From the NCBI RefSeq assembly GCF_024331145.1, contig NZ_JANDJO010000008.1, positions 1 through 64,000 on the forward strand: a stretch of DNA of 64,000 bases. The letters run 5' to 3'. Both the position numbers and the translations under genes were made by a program. Of the stretch, positions 44,046 through 54,900 are shown piece after piece. The notes beneath the pieces are model-generated. The model had not been told where the DNA came from. It ran no database searches and saw only the letters and a list, made by a program, of their open reading frames with translations. How positions within the stretch are numbered: the stretch's first letter is position 1; each line of letters starts with the position of its first letter. Source of the stretch: Shimia sp. CNT1-13L.2 (GTDB taxonomy: Bacteria > Pseudomonadota > Alphaproteobacteria > Rhodobacterales > Rhodobacteraceae).

Positions 44046-45125
44046 ATGACATCATCGCCTTCTCAAACCGCCCCCAAACTCTCTTGCAAGAACGTCTGGA
44101 AACTTTACGGCGCAGGTGCAGAAAAGCACCTTGGGCAGGTAGATGCCTCAAGCCTGGATGATGCTACTGCAAAGTCGCTCGCCCAGAGCATACGGGAAAA
44201 GGATGGTATCGTTGCTTCCTCCAACGTCAGCTTTGATGTCATGCCCGGAGAAATCTTTGTCATCATGGGGCTATCAGGCTCCGGGAAATCCACCATCGTA
44301 CGGTGCTTGTCGCGCCTGGTGGAACCAACCGCTGGGGAAGTCCTTTTGGATGGTCAGGACCTTTTGAAGGCGTCCGGCAAAGAGCTTATCGACATTCGTC
44401 GACACAAGATGGGCATGGTTTTCCAAAGTTTCGGTTTGATGCCGCACCTGAACGTTTTGGAAAACGTTGCATTCCCCTTGAAACTACAGGGGATGGACGC
44501 GAAGGAACGTCTTGCACGAGCAGAAAGGGTGATTTCTCTCGTTGGGCTTGAGGGGCGCGAAGACAGCTTCCCCAGCCAGCTGTCGGGCGGGCAACAACAG
44601 CGGGTTGGCATTGCGCGTTCACTCGCAGTCGAACCCGAAGTCTGGTTCCTGGACGAACCTTTCAGCGCGCTGGATCCACTGATCCGCCGCCAAATGCAGG
44701 ACGAATTCCTGCGCCTGCAACAGGAGTTGCACAAATCCATCGTGTTCATCACCCACGACTTCCTCGAAGCACTGCGAATTGCTGACCGGATGGCAATCAT
44801 GAAAGACGGTGAGGTGGTGCAGATTGGCCGCCCGGTTGATCTGATCCTGAACCCGGTCAACGACTACGTCCGAGAGTTCACCAATGATGTACCATGGGAA
44901 CTGATCTTGACCGCTGGCGACGTTGCATCCGATAGCACTCCGCCCCCAGGCATCAAAGAAGTCTCGGCCTCTACCAACGTGGCCGAGCTGCTGCCCTACC
45001 TCGCGTCCCATGACACCGGTGTCGCCGTTAAAAACGATGACGGCACACTGATGCACATGACCAGCCAGAACGTGATCGCTGCACTGGCCAGCGGTGTGTC
45101 CGACGCCTCGGCTGTGAAGGACTGA
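44046..45125 (+). CDS. proV: Glycine betaine/proline-type ABC transporter ATPase
   Basis: A 359-residue ATPase of the ProV/OpuAA family. Walker A GLSGSGKST near residue 76, signature LSGGQQQRVG near 181, Walker B VWFLDEPFSALD. A C-terminal extension (about residues 275-355) has a partial CBS-like pattern (ELLPYLASHDTGVAVKNDDG), which in this family senses ionic strength or nucleotides, but only one such unit is visible. The proW gene starts 4 nt after its stop. Confidence 0.92.
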   Translation: MTSSPSQTAPKLSCKNVWKLYGAGAEKHLGQVDASSLDDATAKSLAQSIREKDGIVASSNVSFDVMPGEIFVIMGLSGSGKSTIVRCLSRLVEPTAGEVLLDGQDLLKASGKELIDIRRHKMGMVFQSFGLMPHLNVLENVAFPLKLQGMDAKERLARAERVISLVGLEGREDSFPSQLSGGQQQRVGIARSLAVEPEVWFLDEPFSALDPLIRRQMQDEFLRLQQELHKSIVFITHDFLEALRIADRMAIMKDGEVVQIGRPVDLILNPVNDYVREFTNDVPWELILTAGDVASDSTPPPGIKEVSASTNVAELLPYLASHDTGVAVKNDDGTLMHMTSQNVIAALASGVSDASAVKD

Positions 45126-45129
45126 GCTT

Positions 45130-47196
45130 ATGAACAAGTTCTCTGACAGCACGTTCCCGATGTGGGTCGCGGTCACCTTGACCGTTGCCGTTTGCGTGGT
45201 CTTTGCAGACTCTCTAGACCTGCTTGTCACATTCCCAGAAGCATTGATCCTTCCCGTTACAGACCCGATGAATGCCGCGATGCGCTGGTTCGTCGACAGT
45301 TTCGGCTGGACCTTCAAGGCGATTTCTTGGGTACTTGACTGGCCAATATTGGCCGCCAAATCCGTCTTGCATGCCGTACCCTGGGCTGCGTGGCTGGTAC
45401 TTGCGGTCTTCATGGCCCTACGGGCAGGCGGGATCGGTCTCGCTCTCTTCACCTTGCTAAGCTTGATTTACATGGTCAGCTTCGGGTTCTGGGAACAGTC
45501 GATGAACTCGTTTGCCCTGGTGGTAATCTCAATCCCAATGGCGGTTGCGTTGGGGTTTGCGGTCGGCACATGGGGCTTCCGGTCGGACCGAGCCAACCGT
45601 GTAATCATGCCGGTACTGGACCTGATGCAGACCGTACCCGCCTTTGCCTACCTCCTACCGATCCTGCTTCTGTTTGGCTTTGGCACAACGGTTGGGCTTG
45701 TGGCCTCAGTCCTGTTCGCCTTCCCGCCAATGGTGCGCAACACGATTGTCGGCCTCCGGGGAGTTCCCGACGAAGTCATCGAAAGCGGTTTGATGAGCGG
45801 GGCGACCCCCTCGCAACTGTTCTGGCGCGTGCGCGTCCCCACAGCACAGCGACAACTTCTCTTGGGCGTGAACCAAACCACGATGGCCTCGCTGTCTATG
45901 GTAATCATTGCATCGATCATCGGCGGCACCAACGATATCGGCTGGGAAGTCCTTTCGACCATGCGCAAGGCTCAATTTGGCGAAAGCCTGCTTGCCGGTA
46001 TCGTGATCGCCCTAATGGCGATGGTTCTCGATAGGATCACATGGGGCTTTGCGATGCGCTCTCAGGTCCGCTCCGCAAGAGCCGAGATTGGTTGGCTTCC
46101 ATTCGCAGGTCTGTTTGTTGGGGCCATCGGCCTGTCTTTCATCGTCCCTGCGCTGGCCGACTGGCCTAAAACCTGGGCTCTGAACCCGGCTCCCGCGATG
46201 AATGACGCGCTTGAATGGGTCTTTGTCGAATTCCGCAGCGCTCTGGAAGCAATCAAAACCGCTGCGTTCTTCTTCGTGATGCTGCCAATCAAAATCGGCC
46301 TGTCTCAAGCTGTCAGCCCCTTTACCTGGGGATTTGCAATGACCCCGCCGGTTATCGCTGCTTACGCAGCAGTCGTAGCGGCTCTGGCCCTGCTGCTGTT
46401 CCTGCGTGGCCGCAAATTACAGGCGTTGTCGCTCATCTTGTTCTGTCTCGTACTGTTTGTCGGCCTGACCGGACTAGCGTGGGTAGCAGCCGTTGTTATC
46501 ATCCTGGCTCTGGCCTGGCAGGCAGGAGGGCGCGGATTGGGAGTTTGGTCCCTCGCCGGTCTGTCGTTCCTCCTGTTCACCGGCGTCTGGGAAGCCTCAA
46601 TCGTGTCGATCTACCTCTGTGGCGTGGGCGTTTTAGTCGCCTTCACTCTTGGCAGTGCCATCGGTATCTGGGCTTCGGAGAATGCCATCGTATCACGTAT
46701 CGTACGCCCGGTCATCGATACGTTGCAAACTATGCCACTCTTCGTGATCCTCATTCCTTTCGTGATGATCTTCAAGATCGGCGAGTTCACTGCGCTTCTG
46801 GCAATCGTTGTCTACTCAATCGTACCCGCGATCCGCTATACCGAACACGGCTTGCGAAACCTGTCCCATGACGTGATCGAAGCCGCGACCGCCATTGGCA
46901 CCACGCGCAGCCAGCTCCTGTGGCAAGTCAAGCTGCCCCTGGCCGTACCGTCGATCATGCTGGGTCTGAACCAGACCATCATGTTTGGTATCTCGATGCT
47001 GGTGATCACCGCATTGGTCGGTACCGATGACCTTGGACAGCAAATCTATATAGGCCTGGGCGACGGTGACTTTGGCGTCGGCATGACGGCCGGACTGGGA
47101 ATGGCTATTATCGCAATGATTGCCGACCGCATCACCCAAGGGTTCAGCAAACAGGTTCAGGCGCGCCTTGGCGTGTCTGCCGCCACCCCACTCTGA
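45130..47196 (+). CDS. proW: Fused double permease of glycine betaine-type ABC transporter
   Basis: A 688-residue membrane protein about twice the usual ProW length. Two homologous permease units are visible, each with the MQTVPAFAYLLPILLLFG-like or LQTMPLFVILIPFVMIFKIG segment and an ATPase-contact loop (ESGLMSGATPSQLFWRVRVP and EAATAIGTTRSQLLWQVKLP), linked by a hydrophobic middle region. One polypeptide therefore supplies both halves of the channel, where most systems use a homodimer. Cargo is expected to be a betaine-like compound. Confidence 0.9.
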   Translation: MNKFSDSTFPMWVAVTLTVAVCVVFADSLDLLVTFPEALILPVTDPMNAAMRWFVDSFGWTFKAISWVLDWPILAAKSVLHAVPWAAWLVLAVFMALRAGGIGLALFTLLSLIYMVSFGFWEQSMNSFALVVISIPMAVALGFAVGTWGFRSDRANRVIMPVLDLMQTVPAFAYLLPILLLFGFGTTVGLVASVLFAFPPMVRNTIVGLRGVPDEVIESGLMSGATPSQLFWRVRVPTAQRQLLLGVNQTTMASLSMVIIASIIGGTNDIGWEVLSTMRKAQFGESLLAGIVIALMAMVLDRITWGFAMRSQVRSARAEIGWLPFAGLFVGAIGLSFIVPALADWPKTWALNPAPAMNDALEWVFVEFRSALEAIKTAAFFFVMLPIKIGLSQAVSPFTWGFAMTPPVIAAYAAVVAALALLLFLRGRKLQALSLILFCLVLFVGLTGLAWVAAVVIILALAWQAGGRGLGVWSLAGLSFLLFTGVWEASIVSIYLCGVGVLVAFTLGSAIGIWASENAIVSRIVRPVIDTLQTMPLFVILIPFVMIFKIGEFTALLAIVVYSIVPAIRYTEHGLRNLSHDVIEAATAIGTTRSQLLWQVKLPLAVPSIMLGLNQTIMFGISMLVITALVGTDDLGQQIYIGLGDGDFGVGMTAGLGMAIIAMIADRITQGFSKQVQARLGVSAATPL

Positions 47197-47221
47197 CCAC
47201 AAGAAACAACGGGAGGCGCCA

Positions 47222-48682
47222 ATGGAAGACGCCATTCTTGATCCGATGTCCTACCTTGAGCTGTGCTATCTCTCGGCGAATGACGCTCTAGTCGCCTTTC
47301 GCTCCGGCGACCTCAAGCCCAGCAATTTGGTTGAGGCGCTGATCAGGCGGATCGAACAGGTTAATCCGCTAGTGAACGCGCTGGCCGACACTTATTTTGA
47401 CGAGGCCCGCGCACAGGCCCTATCAGCTGATGCGGCATACGCGAACGGTTTGGCCCAAGGTGCCCTGCTCGGCGTACCGGTGTTGGTCAAGGACGCGCAA
47501 AGGGTGAAAGGTAAGCGGACAACACACGGTTCCCTTTTGCACATGGACGCAGCGCCGGACAAAGTTTCTGATCCGATGATTGAACGACTGCAAGATGCCG
47601 GCGCGATTATCCTCGCGCGGACCACAACCCCCGAGTTCTGTATTTCGGGTGTCTGTCGCAGCTTGGCGTGGGGCAATACGGTCAATCCGTTCAACCCTGA
47701 TTTCGGCACCGGAGGGTCTTCGGGCGGGTCCGGCGCTGCCGTGGCTGCCGGCTTTGCCCCAATTGCGACGGGAACGGATATTGGCGGCTCGATCCGCATT
47801 CCTGCAAGCTGCTGCGGGGTCGTCGGGTTCAAGCCTCCGCACGGGCGCAACCCTGATGGGCCGCCAGCCAACTTTGACCGCTACAACCACTGTGGACCAC
47901 TTGCCCGCACAGTCGCCGACCTCGCGCTGGTTCAGGATGTTGTTTCTGGTGCCCATCCTCGGGACCATGACAGCCTGCGTGACAAAGTGGATCTGCCGCG
48001 TCGCGCAGGTCGTCTGGACGGTGTGAAAATCGCCTTCTCCATGGATCTTGGGTATCGCCCGGTAGATGCAGATGTTCGCCGCAACACACTTGCCGCATTG
48101 CAACAGTTCCGCGCGCTTGGGGCCGAGATCACCGAGATTTCGGTACCTTGGTCCGAGGCTTGCGACGACGCGGCGACACACTGGTACAACACGATGCATT
48201 ACCTTCGGCAGGCGTCGTGGGCGGCAAAAAACAATGCGGAGAACCTGAACGACTATACCCTTGCAGCCGCCAAGGGCGTTGCAGCGACCACGCTGGATGA
48301 TGTCTCCCGTTCGTGGGATGTTCAGCATGAGATGTACCAGTTCTTTGGTACATTGATGGAGAGCTATGATCTCTTCGTGTGTCCGACTACTACAGTTCCT
48401 GCCGTGCCCGCCGACCACGATGCCACCTCGCAAGACTTCCAGATTGAAGGAGTTACTGTTGACCCGGAGTACGGTTGGGTGCTGACACATCACTTCAATA
48501 TGCTGCACCATTGTCCCGTCATGGCCGTTCCCAGTGGGTTTGCCCAAACGGGTGTGCCAACCGGCATTCAGATCGTAGGTCGTACCTTTGACGATGCTTC
48601 CGTATTCAGAGCCGCGCTGGCATTCGAAAAACAGTCCGGAGGTTGGCTCTCTGAAGCAAGCCAAATTCCGATGATGGACTAG
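47222..48682 (+). CDS. Amidase (amidase-signature family)
   Basis: A 486-residue amidase-signature enzyme. The Ser-cisSer-Lys triad is in place: Lys in GVPVLVKDAQRVKG, cis-Ser in GTGGSSGGSGAAVAAG and the nucleophilic Ser in GTDIGGSIRIPAS. It hydrolyses amides. The start at 47222 has GGGAGG 5 nt upstream. The longer frame overlaps proW. Encoded last in the betaine-transport operon, it may act on an imported amide. The substrate is not identifiable from sequence, and no membrane or signal segment is seen, so it is cytoplasmic. Confidence 0.88.
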   Translation: MEDAILDPMSYLELCYLSANDALVAFRSGDLKPSNLVEALIRRIEQVNPLVNALADTYFDEARAQALSADAAYANGLAQGALLGVPVLVKDAQRVKGKRTTHGSLLHMDAAPDKVSDPMIERLQDAGAIILARTTTPEFCISGVCRSLAWGNTVNPFNPDFGTGGSSGGSGAAVAAGFAPIATGTDIGGSIRIPASCCGVVGFKPPHGRNPDGPPANFDRYNHCGPLARTVADLALVQDVVSGAHPRDHDSLRDKVDLPRRAGRLDGVKIAFSMDLGYRPVDADVRRNTLAALQQFRALGAEITEISVPWSEACDDAATHWYNTMHYLRQASWAAKNNAENLNDYTLAAAKGVAATTLDDVSRSWDVQHEMYQFFGTLMESYDLFVCPTTTVPAVPADHDATSQDFQIEGVTVDPEYGWVLTHHFNMLHHCPVMAVPSGFAQTGVPTGIQIVGRTFDDASVFRAALAFEKQSGGWLSEASQIPMMD

Positions 48683-48708
48683 GAAAAGCGGTTAGTGCAA
48701 ACTTACGC

Positions 48709-48727
48709 AATCGCCATTCGGGCGATT
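48709..48727. terminator. Weak hairpin between convergent amidase and RTX genes
   Basis: AATCGCC pairs with GGCGATT around ATTCG. No T-run follows on either strand. The rest of the 254-nt gap (48683-48936) shows nothing else recognisable. Confidence 0.35.
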
Positions 48728-48936
48728 TCGCTAGCTAAACAGTCCCTCGGAATCGACGGGCATTGAACACCAGATAAGGCAAGAACCAACAAGCTTGGCA
48801 CTACTCCGGTCGTTCTAGAAAAACGCGGACTGCTCTGTCAGAAGCCGCGGGTTTCGCGCGCAAATCTTCAACGATCTGGATATCGGAGACTTGAGATTTC
48901 CTCCAGCGAACCGCTCGATCATGCCGACAGGCCAAA

Positions 48937-51900
48937 TCAGAAAATGAAATCATCAGCCGTAAAACCGTTTATCCCGTTGATCACGGATTGATAGCTCACG
49001 TTCTGCAAGAGAATGCTGTTGGCCCCATCGACGATCAGGGCAAACCCACCGCTGTCCTGTACGTGATTGGCAATGAAATCCGCATAGTCGGTGATGCCCG
49101 TCACACCGGACAGATCGATCCTCTCCGCGTTATGAGTCTTGAAGTCGGTGATCACATCCTGACCAAAGCCATCCGTGAAAACAAAGGTATCCGTTTGGCC
49201 GCCGCCGGTAAGCGTGTCATTCCCTGAACCACCAACCAAAAGGTCAACACCGTTCCCGCCGTACAATCGGTCATCTTGGGCATCGCCGAACAAACTGTCA
49301 TCTCCGCCGCCACCGTTGAGCGTATCGTTTCCGTAGTTGCCAGACAGGCTATCCGAGCCCGCCCCGCCGATCAGCACGTCGCGTTGAGCACCACCAGACA
49401 ACGTATCGTCACCAGCCTGCCCCTTGAGCGTGTCTTCACCAAGGCCACCAGAGAGGCTATCGTTCCCGGCTCCGCCTTGAACCAAATCCGCCCCGTCTCG
49501 CGCTGAAACAGTGTCATTGCCGCCGTTCGCCACGATGACGTTGTCTCCAGCAGATGCAGTGATTTCGTCATCCCCGGCACCCGTGGTCAGGTTCTCGAAA
49601 TTGGAAACAACGTCACCTGTACCCCGCCCTCCGTTGACGGCCCCGGTGGTAAGGTTGATGGTCATCGACAGGGTTTCATAGGCATAGGTCAAAAGGTCGA
49701 CACCCTCACCACCGTCAAGGGTATCCGCGCCGAAACCACCATCAATCTCGTCATCGCCAACACCGCCGGAAATCAGGTCATCTCCACCGCTGCCGCGCAG
49801 GGTGTCATTGCCGTCTCCGCCACTTAGTGTATCGCTACCACTACCACCTGTGATCAGGTCTTTTCCAAGGCCACCTTCAAGGCTGTCGTCACCTGCTCCA
49901 CCATCAACCGAGTCGTTGCCTGATCCGGCGTCTACGGTGTCATTGCCGTCGCCGCCGTCGATCGTGTCCAGACCCCAATCCCCCAACAGGCTGTCAGCAC
50001 CGCTCAAACCAAGCAGCAAATCGTGCGACCCTCCACCGTTCAGAGTGTCATCACCAGAACCGCCGTTCAAAGTGTCGGCTCCGCTACCCCCCAACAGTTC
50101 ATCGTCGCCAATCCGGCCGGTAAGGCTGTCGTTGCCATCAAAGCCGGACAGCTGTGAACCGCTGAAATGCGCAACAATGGTGTCGTTGCCAGCGCCCCCC
50201 AGGACATCGGAGAAAAGGCCGCTTAGAACATCGCCTGTCGCCTGGCCGCCCGACACCACGTTGGTCTTAAGATCCACGTTCACGCCAACTGAATCAAAGA
50301 CATAAGACAGCGTATTGCGTCCTGCACCACCATCGATCAGGTCGGCACCATTACCGCCATTCAGCGTGTCGTCGCCATCACCCCCGATCAGGGTATCTGC
50401 ACCGTTCTTGCCAACGATCAGGTCATGTCCACCGAGGCCGACAAGACGATCGGCCTTACCAGAACCATAGATCCGTTCGTTCGCGTTGGTGCCAGTTGTG
50501 CTGCCGCCGGACGCAGGGGCTGTAATCACGTTGCTTTCGATGACAAGATCAAACGTCGCACGTGTAGACGCCCCATGCGTGTCAGTTGCAATCACGGAGA
50601 ACGAATGCGTTCCCGAAAGCGCTTCCGGAATGTCAGCGGCAAACCGTCCCGTCGCCGGATCAAAAATCATCCATGTCGGCAAGGCAGACCCGTCTGCCAG
50701 CGTCGCAGCAAGCGTCACTGCATCGCCATCTACATCCGAAAACGCCGCGCTGACATCCAGCACATGCGCGTTACCCTGCAACCAGTTCACCTGCGCAATC
50801 GGTGCATTCAGAACCGGAGGCGAGTTGAACAGCGTGGCAATCCCATCGTCAAACTGAAGCCGCTCGATCCCATAAAGGTAATCGGTGACATTGCTTGCGG
50901 TGTGGCGCACCAATGTGGCTCCCCACGCATCCGCTGCGACTGTCAAAGTGAAATCCGCCTGGTTGCCGGCAAAAACCGCAACATCAGCCCCTTCGCCACC
51001 ATACAACCGGTCACTTAGAGCGCCACCATCCAGAGTGTCAGCGCCTGCACCACCCAACAGCGTGTCATAGCCATCGCCACCCTTCAGCGCGTCATTGCCA
51101 CCACGCCCAAAGATCCGGTCATTGCCAGCTAGGCCATCAAGTATCTCGCCAGCAGCCGTGCCGAAAATCGTATCGCTCCCGGCCGTGGAAGCACCGCTTC
51201 CTCCTGCGGTTAAATAGTAAATTTGTCTTGCGCTTTGGTCGTAGGTGAACTGGCCCGTGAACCCTGTGCCTGCCAGCGTCAGGCTCGCATCCACCACGCC
51301 ATCGTGATCGACATCGAACCCCAGTAGAGTATTTCCGCCCAGTTCGGAAACGACAAAACCCTCAATGTCTTGGGGGGCTCCCGCAAGCGAAATCCGCTCT
51401 CCGATTTCCAGATCCTCAATCCGACTTCCGGCCAAATCGACAAAGTTCAGCTGGAAGAAATCCAGCCCAGCTCCACCTGAAAGCACGTCGGCACCACCTT
51501 GGCCAGCAAGGTAATCGTCTCCATCACCGCCGGAAAGGCTGTCGTTGCCGGTCCCTCCATAGATATAGTCGTTGCCGTCGCCGCCATCGATCGTATCATC
51601 GCCCGCATCGCCGTAGAGATAGTCATTGCCACCCGCACCAGCTATGCTGTCGTGGCCATCTCCACCTGTCGCATTGTCCGTCTCGGCGCCTCCGAGAAGC
51701 GTGTCGTCACCTGCCTCGCCATAGAGCTGGTTGTTACCATCACCCCCTGAAATCAGGTCGTTACCCTCGCCGCCTTGCAGATAGTCACGGTCATTGCCGC
51801 CCGTCATCGTGTCGTTGCCAATGCCACCCGCCATCGTGCTGTCGCCAGCGCCACCCACCATCGAGTCGTCGCCGTCTTCACCGTAAAGCGAGTCAATGCC

Positions 51901-54900
51901 GTCGCCGCCGATCAGAGTGTCGTTGCCACCCTTGCCATACAGCCTGTCATTACCGGGGCCACCGGTCAGGAGGTCATGGCCCTCTCCACCGTCGAGATAG
52001 TCGTCTGCGTCCCCGCCGGTCAGGGTATCGTCACCAGCGCCACCAAACAGTTGGTCATTGCTCTCGCCACCGTCGAGCATATCGCTCCCGGCCCCGCCAA
52101 GAAGGGCATCCGAACCGGTGCCCCCTTCAAGGCTGTCATTACCCTCTTCGCCGTTCAGCGTGTCGTTGCCATCGCCACCCAACAGGGTGTCATTGCCGAT
52201 ACCAGCATACAATTTGTCATTGCCAAGGTTGCCGCTCAGCTGGTCATCGCCGCCAAAGCCAAACACCGTATCGTTGCCCTCAAGGGCATCCAGAACATCA
52301 GCCGTGGCATTGGCAACGATACTGTCCGCGCCGCTCGTGGCCGTTCCGGACGGCGTCGTCGACATCAGGAAGACCGAGGTATAGGACGTTGAATAGAACC
52401 CACGCAGCAGGGTCCATTCGCCCGTGAACGTCCCGTTCAAAGTCAGAACCACATCGTCCACGCTCGCCCCGTCGCCAGTAAGGTCAAACGTCAGGACCGT
52501 GTTGCCACCAACTTCGCTCACGCTCAGCTGGTTTCGGGAGAGCCCGGTTGTATTGATATCGATACGCTCGTCGGCCTGGAAATCGGTGATCAGGTCGCCG
52601 TTGAAATCTGCCAGGGTATCCCGGAATACGTCGATGTCGGCCCCACCGCTCAGCGTGTCGGCATCTGCGCCGCCCCAAAGCTCATCGGCCCCGTTGCCCC
52701 CCGTCAGGCTATCATTTCCGACACCACCATAGAGGCGATCAATGCCTTCGCCACCAGAAAGCGTATCGTCTCCATCATTGCCGTAGAGATAGTCGTTGCC
52801 GTCGTCGCCGGTGATCGTATCGTTACCGTCTCCGCCATACAGACGGTCATGCAAAAGGCCGCCGATCAGCGTGTCGTTGCCGGCACCACCATTCAGCCGG
52901 TCGCTACCGTCTTCACCAACCAGATAGTCGTCATCCTCACCACCGTACAGGTAGTCTGAATCCAAACCACCATAGAGCGTATCGTTGCCATCCTCTCCAT
53001 TCAGCGTGTCTCGTCCAGAACCACCAATCAGCGAATCCGTGCCGTTGCCACCAAGAAGATTGTCATTGTCATCGCCGCCGCTGAGCGTGTCATTGCCTTC
53101 ACCACCACTCAGGCTGTCAGACCCGGCATCTCCCGACAAGTTGTCATTGTCGGCATCTCCGAAAAGGGTGTCGTTGCCATTGCCGCCGTACAGCGCATCA
53201 CCGCCGGCAAACCCGAACACGATATCGTTGCCATCGCCTGTGCTGATCGAATTTCCGCCAGTCGTCCCGAAAACAGTGTCGTTGCCACTGGTAATGCTGC
53301 CCTGAACGGACCCACCCAGACCGATAACAACCCCTTTCCGATCCACCACGACATAGGCCAGCGCACTTGCCGCCCAACTGCCCGCAAGTGTGAATGTGGT
53401 CTCGGCCGTACCATCATTGTCGATATCAAGGCTCACCAGCGTGTTGGCGCCACTGGCCACCGTGGTAATCGACGCATCCGCGACGCTCGACGCATCACGA
53501 ATGTACGCATCGAACCTGATCAGATCGCCCAAAGCGAAATCCGAAAGGAAATCTCCCTGAAGGTCACTGTAGCTTCCTTCGAAGGTGTCACTGCCCGAGC
53601 CGCCAACAAGACTATCCGCACCAGCACCGCTCTTCAGGACATCATTGCCAACGCCACCATTCAGCGTGTCGTCACCATCATTGCCATAGAGTGAATCGTC
53701 GCCGTCCCCACCATTCAGAAGGTCGTTGTCCAAACCACCGAACAGATTGTCGTTACCAAGATCGCCGTTCAGCGTATCGTCGCCGGCATCCCCGTTGATG
53801 TACTCGTTGCCGCTCCCACCTGAAACGCTGTCGGCACCGTCGCCAGCATAGACACGGTCATCGCCGTCGCCCGCATCAATGCTGTCGTCCCCCGCATCGC
53901 CATACAGATAATCGGCGTAAGCACCACCGCGCAGTGTATCGTTTCCGCTTCCACCATAAAGGTAGTCGCGGTCTGCGGTACCAACCAGGCTATCGTTGCC
54001 ACCATCCCCATAGAGACGCGCACTTTCGGTTCCCGCTTCAAGGGTATCATCCCCGGCCCCACCCAACAGCGTGTCACGTCCGGAGCCGCCGCGGATCGAG
54101 TCGTTGCCGGCGCCTCCCGACAGCATGTCGTTGCTGTCACCGCCATCAATCGTGTCGTTGCCACCATTGCCGAACAACTTGTCGGCACCGGTCCCACCGC
54201 TCAGGCTGTCATCGCCGCCCAGCGCAATGATGGTATCGTTTCCGTCTCCACCAGACAGGGTCTCAACCGCATCGGTCCCGATGATCGAGTCATTGCCCGC
54301 AGTCTCGCCTCCAATACCGGTTTGCGTGAGAAGGACAATGTCGCTCGCACTGTATGACGTCAGCCCCGCAAGGAAGAGGAAAGGCTGCGCAAACGTGCCG
54401 TTCAGCGTCAGGCTGACATCATTGGACGTATCGCCATCATCACCCACATCGATCGTGAGCACCGTATTGCCGTTGTCGACAGTGGCGGAAATGTTGCCGC
54501 TATCCGCCCGGAAATCAGTAAACCGCAACGTGTCGTCCTGGCCGAAATCGGTGATGACGTCTCCGTCCACCCACAACTGGCGCAGGCTGAAGATATCGGC
54601 TCCGGCGCCGCCCGTCATGGTGTCGGCACCATCCTGGCCGCTGATTAAATCGGCCCCTTCGCCCCCTTCAATACTATCGGCGCCAGTGCCTCCATAGAGA
54701 TAGTCATCGCCCATCCCGCCGGACAGCGTGTCATCATCGTTGTCGCCGTAGAGCCAGTCCCTATCGTCACCGCCAACAAGGCTATCCGCACCGTCGTTGC
54801 CGTTCAGCCGATCCTCGCCATCACCGCCGTCAATCGAGTCATTCCCCGATCCGCCGACCAACGTGTCGTTGTCCGCATCCCCCGAAAGCGTGTCATTGCC

